A stretch of 34,473 bases of DNA, taken from positions 477-34,949 of the forward strand of contig NZ_JAPVLU010000066.1 of the NCBI RefSeq assembly GCF_027158205.1, in the 5' to 3' direction. A program made the translations under genes and the position numbers. Positions 14,342 through 21,274 of this stretch are shown here, piece after piece. The notes beneath the pieces were generated by a model that made no database searches, was not told where the DNA came from, and saw only the letters and a program-made list of their open reading frames with translations. The stretch's first letter is position 1, and the number at the start of each line of letters is the position of its first letter. The DNA comes from Streptomyces sp. H39-S7. GTDB lineage: Bacteria; Actinomycetota; Actinomycetes; Streptomycetales; Streptomycetaceae.

Positions 14342-14371
14342 AAGCTAGCGCCGATCCGCTAGTAGCGGCAA
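14342..14371 (-). promoter_or_regulatory. Promoter and operator of the RHH/Fic-like module
   Basis: On the minus strand, -35 TTGCCG (14371-14366), an 18-base spacer and -10 TAGCTT (14347-14342) lead to an ATG 7 bases on, implying leaderless mRNA. Within it, CCGCTA-x-TAGCGG (14356-14368) is a perfect palindrome, and a further TAGCG lies at 14346-14350, in inverted orientation to its neighbour with 6 bases between. Such serial half-sites over a promoter suit an RHH repressor. Confidence 0.65.
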
Positions 14372-14402
14372 GTGGGCCCTGGCGGATCCCGTCGGCCGCC
14401 GG

Positions 14403-14825
14403 CTACCGCAAGGGCTTGGTCCAGCGCCGCCACTGTTCCTCGGGGCCGTAGCCGGCCGCCTTCCAGGCGTGGTGCGCCACTTCGTTGCGCTGCAGGACCA
14501 TCGCGTCCGACCGCCGCCCGCCCAGCGCCGCGAACCGCTCCTCGGTCGCCCGCAGCAGCGCCGCGCCGATCCCCTGCCGCCGGGCGCCCGGGTGGACGGC
14601 CAGCCGGTACACGTGGCACCGCCAGCCGTCGAATCCGGAGATCACCGATCCCAGGAGCACGCCGTCGCGTTCCGCCAGGAGCAGCGCCTCCGGGTCCCGG
14701 GCGATCAGCCGGGCCACCCCCCGCTCGTCGTCGCTGATGCTGGCGCCCTCGGCCGCCACCTGCCAGAAGCCGAGTACGGCCGCGATGTCCGAGGGGCCCG
14801 CCGCGCGGATGTGGAGATCGGTCAC
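14403..14825 (-). CDS. GNAT-family N-acetyltransferase
   Basis: 140-residue acetyl-CoA-dependent transferase. The acetyl-CoA loop is RRQGIGAALL (motif A, R-x-x-G-x-G/A), preceded by the strand VYRLAVHPGAR; the end NEVAHHAWKAAGYGPEEQW is the typical motif B. The protein starts MTDLHIRAAGPSDIAAVLGF at GTG 14825, and that GTG overlaps the dnaE stop (GTGA), so it is likely translated from the dnaE message by coupling. The acceptor is unknown (protein N-terminus, small amine or antibiotic). Coupling to a replicative polymerase gene is unusual. Confidence 0.88.
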   Translation of the reverse strand: MTDLHIRAAGPSDIAAVLGFWQVAAEGASISDDERGVARLIARDPEALLLAERDGVLLGSVISGFDGWRCHVYRLAVHPGARRQGIGAALLRATEERFAALGGRRSDAMVLQRNEVAHHAWKAAGYGPEEQWRRWTKPLR

Positions 14826-17800
14826 GCCACGCCCAGCCAGCTCTCGGCGCCGAAGGAGCCCTTGATGTCGGAGGCGATGGTCTCGTGGTTCACCAGGAAC
14901 CCCAGCTCGAAGACGGTGGTCGTCTCCGGCCCGCGGACCCGCATGCGCACCGGGCTTTCGCCCGGGTGGGCGCGCAGGATGCGCTTGAGCTCGTTGATCA
15001 CCGGCTGGTTGAGCTTGTGGGCCCGCATGAACAGCTGGACGGGAGGCTTGCCGCCGTACTCGGCGGACGAGATGTCCAGCTCCATCAGTTCCTGGCCGGC
15101 GATGTTGATCGTTCCGTCGCGGTCGTTGATCCGGCCGGTCACCGCGACCACGGTGTCCGGGATCAGCGCGTGCTGCACGAGCTGGTAGGAGGCGGGGAAG
15201 AAGCAGATCTCCATGTTGGCGTCACGGTCGGCGAGGTGCACGATCGCCCACGCGTTGCCCTGCTTCGTCATCCGCCGCTCGACGGTGGTGATCAGCCCCG
15301 CGAGCTTCACCACGCCCTGGGTCTGCCCGGAGGCGATCAGATCGGCGATGGAGGTGTCGCGGTTGCGGGCGAGGATGTGCTCGGCCCCGTCCAGCGGGTG
15401 CGCCGAGACGTACAGCCCCAGCATCTCGCGCTCGGTCGACAGCAGCTGCTTGCGCGGCCACTCGTCGTCGCCGATCTTGAAGTCCAGGCCGAAGCCGCCG
15501 CCCGCGTCGTCCCCGCTGTCGAGGGCGCCGAAGAGGTCGTCCTGCCCGTACGCCTCGGCCTTCTTGACCGGGATGATCGCGTCGATGGCGTCCTCGTGGA
15601 CCGCGGACAGGCCCTTGCGGGTGTGTCCGAGCGAGTCGAAGGCGCCGGCCTTGATCAGGGATTCCACGGCCCGCTTGTTGAGGGTGGCGATCTCCGCCTT
15701 GTCGAGGAAGTCGCTGAACGCCACGTACTTCCCCTTGGACTTGCGGGAGGCGACCAGCGACTCGATGACGTTCGTGCCCACGTTGCGCACGGACTTCAGG
15801 CCGAACCGGACGTCGTCGCCGACGGCGGTGAAGTCGGCGGTGGACTCGTTCACGTCCGGGGGCAGCACGCGGACCCCCATCTTGCGGGCGTCGGCCAGGT
15901 AGATGGCGGCCTTGTCCTTGTCGTCGTCCACCGAGGTGAGCAGCGCGGCCATGTACTCGGCGGGGTAGTTCGCCTTGAGGTAGGCGGTCCAGTACGAGAC
16001 CAGCCCGTAGCCGGCGGTGTGCGACTTGTTGAAGGCGTAGCCGGAGAACGGGAGCATGACGTCCCACAGCGCCTTGATGGACTCCTCGCTGTAGCCGTTG
16101 GTCTGCATGCCGCCGTGGAACTTCTCCCACTCGGCCGCCAGCACCTCGGGCTTCTTCTTGCCCATCGCCCGGCGCAGCAGGTCGGCGCCGCCGAGGCTGT
16201 AGCCGGCCAGTTCCCGGGCGATGGCCATGATCTGCTCCTGGTACACGAGCAGGTGGAACGTGGTGCCCAGGATCGGGTCGAGCGCCTCGCGCAGCTCGGG
16301 GTGGATCGGCTCGATCTCCTGGCGGCCGTTCTTGCGGTGCGCGTAGTTGGTGTGCGCGTTGGCGGCCATCGGGCCGGGCCGGTACAGGGCGAGGACGGCG
16401 GCGATGTCCTCGAACCGGGTCGGTTCCATCAGCTTGAGCAGGGCGCGCATGGCGCCGCCGTCGAGCTGGAAGACGCCCAGGGTGTCGCCGCGCGCCAGCA
16501 GTTCGTACGTGGTTTTGTCGTCCAGCGGGATGGTCTCGGACTTGATGTCCACCCCCCGGTTCTCCTTCACGATCTTCAGGGCGTGATGGATGATGCCCAG
16601 GTTCCGAAGACCCAGGAAGTCCATCTTGACCAGCCCCATGTTCTCGCAACTGGGGTAGTCGAAGCCGGTGATGATCACGCCGTCCTTGTCCCGGCGGTGC
16701 ATCGGGATCAGGTCCAGCAGGGGGGTCTTGGAGAGGATCACCGCGGCCGCGTGCACACCGGTGCCGCGGACCAGGCCCTCGATGCCCTTCGCGGTGTCGA
16801 TGACGCGCTTGACGTCCGGCTCGTTGTCGTACATCTGCCGGATCTCGCCCGCCTCGCCGTAGCGGGGGTGCGAGGGGTCGAACATGCCGGAGAGCGGGAC
16901 GCCCTTGCCCATCACGTCGGCGGGCATCGCCTTGGTGATACGGTCGCCCATCGCGAAGGGGTAGCCCAGGACCCGGGAGGAGTCCTTGACCGCGGCCTTG
17001 GCCTTGATGGTGCCGAACGTGTTGACCTGGGCGGTGTACTCCTCCCCGTACTTCTCGGTGACGTAGCGCACCATCCGGTCGCGCTGGCGGTCGTCGAAGT
17101 CGAGGTCGACGTCGGGCGGGTTGATGCGCTCGGGGTTGAGGAACCGCTCGAACAGCAGGCCGTGCTCCAGCGGGCACAGCTCGGTGATGCGGGTGGCGTA
17201 CGCGACGATGGAGCCGGTCGCGGAGCCACGGCCGGGGCCGACGGGCACGTCGTTGTCACGGGCGTACTTGCAGATGTCGGCGACCACGAGGAAGTAGCTG
17301 GAGAACCCCATCGGACCGATGATCTTCATCTCGGTCTCGAAGCGCTCCATGACGGCGTCCGGGATGGGGTCGCCGTACCGCATCGCCAGGCCGCGCATGC
17401 ACTCCTTGCGCAGCCACGACTCCTGGTCCTCGCCCTCGGGCACCACGAACTGCGGCATCTGGTTGACCTCGGCGAAGACCTCGTCGTAGTCCTGGATGCG
17501 CTCGGCGATCAGCAGCGTGTTGTCGCACGCCTCGGGCAGCTCGGAGAACAGGTCCCGCATCTCGGCCGCGGTCTTGATGTAGTAGCCGGTGCCGTTGAAC
17601 CGGAAACGGCCCGGGTCGTCCTTGTTCTTGCCGACGCCGACGCACAGCAGCGTGTCGTGCGAGTCGGCCTCGCTCTCGTGCACGTAGTGCGAGTCGTTGG
17701 TCGCCAGCAGCGGGATGTTCAGCTGCTTGGCGATCTTGAGCAGGTCCTCGCGGACATTGCGCTCGAGGTCCAGGCCGTGGTCCATCAGCTCCAGGAAGTA

Positions 17801-18376
17801 GTTCTCCCGCCCGAACATGTCCTGGAAGTCGGAGGCCGCCTGGAGGGCCGCGTCGAACTGGCCGAGCCGGATGCGGGTCTGGATCTCGCCCGAGGGGCAG
17901 CCCGTCGTCGCGATGATCCCCGCGGCGTGCTGGGAGATCAGTTCGCGGTCCATACGGGGCTTTCCGTAGAAGCCCTCGAAGCTCGCGAGCGAGGAGAGCC
18001 GGAAGAGGTTCCGCAGCCCCTGCGCGTGCTCGGCCCACATCGTCATATGGGTGAAGCGGCCGCCGCCGCTGACGTCCTTGCTGCCCTCGCCGTCGTCCGA
18101 GACGGCCCGCTGCCCGCCGGGGCCCCAGAACTCCGGCTTGCGGTTGCGCCGCGAGGACGGCGCCACATAGGCCTCGATGCCGATGATCGGCTTGACCGGG
18201 CCCCTCTTCGCCACCTGGAAGAACTCGTACGCGCCGAACATGTTGCCGTGGTCCGACATGGCCACGGCCGGCATCCCCTCCTCCTCGATCTTCTTGAAGA
18301 GGATGGGCAGCTTCTGCGCGCCGTCGAGAAGCGAGAACTGGGTGTGATTGTGCAGGTGGACAAAGCTGTCGGACAC
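14822..18376 (-). CDS. dnaE: DNA polymerase III alpha subunit, DnaE1 type
   Basis: Replicative polymerase, 1184 residues from GTG 18376 (VSDSFVHLHNHTQFSLLDG) with GGAGGT nine bases upstream; the frame is open further but is not protein-like there. An N-terminal PHP domain (about 1-290) keeps metal-ligand motifs HLHNHT and SDHGNMFGAYEF, as in mycobacterial DnaE1, where this domain proofreads. The palm has GRGSATGSIVAYA and the catalytic aspartates of PDVDLDFDD. Fingers (LALYRPGPM, GYAFNKSHTAGYG), the beta-clamp-binding region and the C-terminal OB fold (VVKLAGLITTVERRMTKQGN) follow in order. Length and intact PHP argue for the replicative enzyme, not the error-prone ImuC/DnaE2. A GNAT gene is coupled to its end. 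Confidence 0.96.
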   Translation of the reverse strand: MSDSFVHLHNHTQFSLLDGAQKLPILFKKIEEEGMPAVAMSDHGNMFGAYEFFQVAKRGPVKPIIGIEAYVAPSSRRNRKPEFWGPGGQRAVSDDGEGSKDVSGGGRFTHMTMWAEHAQGLRNLFRLSSLASFEGFYGKPRMDRELISQHAAGIIATTGCPSGEIQTRIRLGQFDAALQAASDFQDMFGRENYFLELMDHGLDLERNVREDLLKIAKQLNIPLLATNDSHYVHESEADSHDTLLCVGVGKNKDDPGRFRFNGTGYYIKTAAEMRDLFSELPEACDNTLLIAERIQDYDEVFAEVNQMPQFVVPEGEDQESWLRKECMRGLAMRYGDPIPDAVMERFETEMKIIGPMGFSSYFLVVADICKYARDNDVPVGPGRGSATGSIVAYATRITELCPLEHGLLFERFLNPERINPPDVDLDFDDRQRDRMVRYVTEKYGEEYTAQVNTFGTIKAKAAVKDSSRVLGYPFAMGDRITKAMPADVMGKGVPLSGMFDPSHPRYGEAGEIRQMYDNEPDVKRVIDTAKGIEGLVRGTGVHAAAVILSKTPLLDLIPMHRRDKDGVIITGFDYPSCENMGLVKMDFLGLRNLGIIHHALKIVKENRGVDIKSETIPLDDKTTYELLARGDTLGVFQLDGGAMRALLKLMEPTRFEDIAAVLALYRPGPMAANAHTNYAHRKNGRQEIEPIHPELREALDPILGTTFHLLVYQEQIMAIARELAGYSLGGADLLRRAMGKKKPEVLAAEWEKFHGGMQTNGYSEESIKALWDVMLPFSGYAFNKSHTAGYGLVSYWTAYLKANYPAEYMAALLTSVDDDKDKAAIYLADARKMGVRVLPPDVNESTADFTAVGDDVRFGLKSVRNVGTNVIESLVASRKSKGKYVAFSDFLDKAEIATLNKRAVESLIKAGAFDSLGHTRKGLSAVHEDAIDAIIPVKKAEAYGQDDLFGALDSGDDAGGGFGLDFKIGDDEWPRKQLLSTEREMLGLYVSAHPLDGAEHILARNRDTSIADLIASGQTQGVVKLAGLITTVERRMTKQGNAWAIVHLADRDANMEICFFPASYQLVQHALIPDTVVAVTGRINDRDGTINIAGQELMELDISSAEYGGKPPVQLFMRAHKLNQPVINELKRILRAHPGESPVRMRVRGPETTTVFELGFLVNHETIASDIKGSFGAESWLGVA

Positions 18377-18757
18377 CGGGCAGGCACCTCCGGGGCGGGT
18401 CGCGGGAAGCCTCCACCCTATCCCTCGGCACCCGCCCCGGAAGCCTCCGCACAGCCGTTCTCCCATGATCGAAAACAGGCGCAAACAGTGACCTGGGGCG
18501 ATCACGGAGCGAGTTCGCGCGACACCGCCGGGTGGCCCGCGCGTGGCGCCGGCCACGACCCGCCAAGCGCTTCGGCGCACCCGCGCCACGCCGTTCCTTT
18601 GCCTTTCCTTTACTATGAGCGAGATCAAGTTCCCCGAACGAACGATCCCCCGAGAACCTCAGGAAAGGCGTGAGCGTCCCTCCATGGACGAACCTCCCAG
18701 TAGCCGGTGCCGTGCGGACCGACCTCCCCTGCCCGATCATGGGACGGAGGTGACCCG
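18377..18757. other. Divergent region between dnaE and the CNNM/CBS operon
   Basis: 381 bases without a gene. For dnaE, TAGGGT (18420-18415, minus) is a possible -10 with a weak -35, giving a leader of about 30 bases. For the CNNM operon, TACTAT (18611-18616) is a possible -10, leaving a leader of about 135 bases with a final GGAGG site. I looked for an M-box magnesium riboswitch in that leader and did not find its conserved blocks. Confidence 0.35.
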
Positions 18758-20107
18758 ATGACCGAAGTGCTCCTGCTGGTGGTCGCACTGCTGCTCACCC
18801 TCGCCTGCGGCGTCTTCGTCGCGGCCGAGTTCTCCCTGACGACGATCGAACGCGGCGAGCTGGAACGCGCCGAGCAGGCCGGTGAGCGCGGCGCGTCCGC
18901 GGCGCTCCAGGCCGTCCGCACCCTGACGCTGCAGCTGTCCGGCGCACAGTTGGGGATCACGGTCACCGGACTCGTGATCGGCATGCTCGCCAAGAGCTCG
19001 ATCACCGAGCTGCTCACCGGCCCCATGCGGGCCGCGGGGCTGCCGGACTCCGCGGCCTCCTCCGCCGCGCTGGTGCTGGGCACCGCACTGTCGACCGTGA
19101 TGCTGATGGTCGTGGGCGAGCTCGTACCGAAGAACTGGGCGATCTCCCGGCCGCTGCCGGTGGCCAAGGCGGTCGCCGCCCCGCAGCGCGCCTTCACCGC
19201 CGCCTTCGGCCCGCTGATCCGGCACCTGAACAACACCGCCAACCGGATCCTGCACCGCATGGGCCTGGAGCCCGCGGAGGAGCTGGCCTCCGCGCGCGGT
19301 CCGCGGGAGCTGGTGGCACTGGCCCGGCACTCGGCCAGGGCCGGCACGCTGGAGGCCGACACCGCCGAGCTGTTCGTCCGCACCCTGAACCTGGCGGAAC
19401 TCACCGCGGAGAACGTCATGACCCCGCGGGTCCAGGTCACCGCCCTCGACTCGCGCGCCACCGCCGAGGACGTCGCCGACGCGACCCGCGCCACGGGCCT
19501 GTCCCGCTTCCCCGTCTACCGCGGCACCCTCGACTTCGTCATCGGCACCGCCCACATCAAGGACGTGCTGGCCGTCCCCGCCGCGCGGCGGGCACGCTTC
19601 CCGATCGCCTCGCTGCTGCGCGAACCGCTGCTGGTCCCCGAGTCGCTGACCGTCGACCGGCTGCTGGACCGGCTCGGCGGCAAGCAGTCCATGGCGGTCG
19701 TCATCGACGAGTACGGCGGCACGGCGGGCGTGATCACCCTGGAGGACATCGTCGAGGAGGTGGTCGGCGAGGTCCGCGACGAGCACGACCCGCACGAGCT
19801 GTCCGACCTGACGTTCACCGGCGAGGACGCCGACGGCCGGCGGACCTACGACGCGGACGGCGCGACCCGCACCGAGGACCAGCTGGAGGAGATCGGCCTG
19901 CACGCCCCCGAGGGCCCGTACGAGACGCTCGCGGGACTCGTCGCCCAGCGCCTGGGCCGGATCCCGGCCGCCGGAGACACCGTCGAGCTGGACGGGTGGC
20001 GGCTCGAGGTCACCGAGGCGGCCGGCCGCCGGGCCTCGCGCGTCCGAATCCTCGCACCACCCGCCTCCCACCTGCGCGCGGCACCGAACGGGGAGAGCGC
20101 CCGATGA
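18758..20107 (+). CDS. CNNM/CBS/CorC_HlyC membrane protein (HlyC/CorC family)
   Basis: 449-residue membrane protein starting at ATG 18758 with GGAGG seven to eight bases upstream. The CNNM (DUF21) transmembrane domain covers about 1-200 (MTEVLLLVVALLLTLACGVF, the FVAAEFSL motif, LSGAQLGITVTGLVIG, MVVGELVPKN). A CBS pair (about 215-335; NVMTPRVQVTALD, SRFPVYRG) probably senses nucleotides or Mg-ATP. A C-terminal CorC_HlyC domain (about 355-435; GPYETLAGLVAQRLGRIP) closes it. The family is linked to Mg2+/Na+ or Co2+ export; the hemolysin name is historical. It overlaps the next paralogue by ATGA, so both subunits are co-translated and may form a heterodimer. Confidence 0.92.
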   Translation: MTEVLLLVVALLLTLACGVFVAAEFSLTTIERGELERAEQAGERGASAALQAVRTLTLQLSGAQLGITVTGLVIGMLAKSSITELLTGPMRAAGLPDSAASSAALVLGTALSTVMLMVVGELVPKNWAISRPLPVAKAVAAPQRAFTAAFGPLIRHLNNTANRILHRMGLEPAEELASARGPRELVALARHSARAGTLEADTAELFVRTLNLAELTAENVMTPRVQVTALDSRATAEDVADATRATGLSRFPVYRGTLDFVIGTAHIKDVLAVPAARRARFPIASLLREPLLVPESLTVDRLLDRLGGKQSMAVVIDEYGGTAGVITLEDIVEEVVGEVRDEHDPHELSDLTFTGEDADGRRTYDADGATRTEDQLEEIGLHAPEGPYETLAGLVAQRLGRIPAAGDTVELDGWRLEVTEAAGRRASRVRILAPPASHLRAAPNGESAR

Positions 20108-21150
20108 CCGTCCTGCAACTGCTCATCGGCGCCCTGACCCTCGTCGTCAACGCCTTCTTCGTCGGCGCCGAGTTCGCCATGATCTCCGTACGCCGCAGCC
20201 AGATCGAAGCCCTCGCCCACGAGGGCGACCGGCGCGCCCGCAGCGTGATCTGGGGTCTGGAGCACCTGTCACCGCTGCTCGCCGCGGCCCAGCTCGGCAT
20301 CACCGTGTGCACCCTGGTGCTCGGCATCGTGGCGGAACCGGCCATCGCGCACCTGCTGGAGCCGGTCTTCCACGCCATCGAGGTGCCGGACGGATTCATC
20401 CACCCGATCGCCTTCGTGATCGCCCTGTCCGTCGCCACCTACCTCCACATGCTCATCGGCGAGATGGTCCCCAAGAACATCGCGCTGGCCGCACCCGCGC
20501 GCAGCGCGCTCGCGCTCGGCCCGCCCCTGGTCACCTTCACCCGGGCGCTGCGACCGGTGATCTTCGCCATCAACGCCTTCGCCAACACCCTCCTGCGGCT
20601 GCTGCGGGTGGAGACGAAGGACGAGGTCGCGGCCGTCTTCTCCGACGCCCAGTTGTCCCGCATGGTGACCGATGCCGGCCAGGCGGGGCTGCTGGACTCG
20701 CGGGCCACCGAACGCCTGCAGGACGCCCTGGAACTGGGCCGCCGGCCCGTCGGCGAGGTGGCGCTGCCCACCGACCGCGTCGTCCGCGCCCCGCTCGGCA
20801 TCACCCCCGAGGCCCTGGAGCAGCTGTCCGCGCGGTCCGGGTTCTCCCGCTTTCCGGTCGCGGAGCCCGGCGACGGCACAGTACTGGGCTACCTGCACGT
20901 GAAGGACGCCCTGTTCGCCGAGGGGCAGGACCGGCCCTTCCCCCGGTCGGCGCTGCGCCCGATCACCACGGTCAGCGCCACCGGCCCGCTGGACGACGTC
21001 CTCACCGCGATGCGCGCCGGCCGGGCCCATCTGGCCTCCGTCGTCGACGAGCAGGGCCGCAGCATCGGCTTCGTCACCATGGCCGACGTCCTGAAGGAAC
21101 TGGTCGGCCCGGCCGCGACCGGCAGGGACGCGGGCGCGGAATCCGCATAA
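20104..21150 (+). CDS. CNNM/CBS membrane protein, short paralogue without CorC_HlyC domain
   Basis: 348-residue partner of the preceding gene, starting at ATG 20104 inside its stop. The CNNM membrane domain has VGAEFAMISVRRSQIE, AAAQLGITVCTLVLGI and LIGEMVPKNIALA. The CBS pair (about 205-340) has VALPTDRVVRAPLG, SRFPVAEPGDG and the end GFVTMADVLKELVG. The CorC_HlyC domain present in its partner is absent, so the pair is asymmetric. Only the longer protein would carry the C-terminal regulatory domain. A strong terminator follows the stop immediately. Confidence 0.9.
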   Translation: MTVLQLLIGALTLVVNAFFVGAEFAMISVRRSQIEALAHEGDRRARSVIWGLEHLSPLLAAAQLGITVCTLVLGIVAEPAIAHLLEPVFHAIEVPDGFIHPIAFVIALSVATYLHMLIGEMVPKNIALAAPARSALALGPPLVTFTRALRPVIFAINAFANTLLRLLRVETKDEVAAVFSDAQLSRMVTDAGQAGLLDSRATERLQDALELGRRPVGEVALPTDRVVRAPLGITPEALEQLSARSGFSRFPVAEPGDGTVLGYLHVKDALFAEGQDRPFPRSALRPITTVSATGPLDDVLTAMRAGRAHLASVVDEQGRSIGFVTMADVLKELVGPAATGRDAGAESA

Positions 21151-21188
21151 AGAAATACCCCGGACGCATTGACGTCCGGGGTATTTCT
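21151..21188. terminator. Perfect 16-bp hairpin terminator after the CNNM operon
   Basis: AGAAATACCCCGGACG (21151-21166) and its exact reverse complement (21173-21188) flank the 6-base loop CATTGA. It begins at the base after the stop codon. The A/T-rich outer stem gives a U-containing tail in both directions. The loop and 3' arm also contain a TTGACG. Confidence 0.9.
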
Positions 21189-21199
21189 CTGCGTATATT
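21169..21199 (+). promoter_or_regulatory. Candidate helD promoter starting inside the terminator loop
   Basis: TTGACG (21169-21174), in the loop and 3' arm of the terminator, is a consensus -35. TATATT (21194-21199) is a good -10. The 19-base spacer is one or two bases long. Transcription would start near 21206, giving a leader of about 70 bases. Confidence 0.5.
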
Positions 21200-21213
21200 A
21201 AGTGTTTCATGCT

Positions 21214-21235
21214 TTCACGCGCACTGCGGCGTGAA
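21214..21235 (+). repeat. Inverted repeat in the helD leader
   Basis: TTCACGC and GCGTGAA are separated by 8 bases, just downstream of the predicted start site. It could be an operator or a leader hairpin. It does not look like the rifamycin-associated element known upstream of some rifampicin-tolerance genes. Confidence 0.45.
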
Positions 21236-21274
21236 GAAGTCTTATGCGGACACTGTACCGCGACAGGAGCTGAA

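Noticed and set aside
14822..18376. Error-prone DnaE2/ImuC
   Set aside because: Length of 1184 residues, intact PHP motifs and the OB-fold tail fit the replicative enzyme. No imuA or imuB lies nearby.
14885..18673. A 1262-codon open frame on the plus strand
   Set aside because: It is the mirror of dnaE on the minus strand. GC-rich codon bias keeps it open, and the product is Val/Gly/Arg rich with no domain.
18617..18757. M-box magnesium riboswitch before the CNNM genes
   Set aside because: The conserved core blocks of this RNA are not present, although the leader is long.
21189..21274. Rifamycin-associated element upstream of helD
   Set aside because: The 19-bp element I know is not found. 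The only symmetry is TTCACGC-n8-GCGTGAA.
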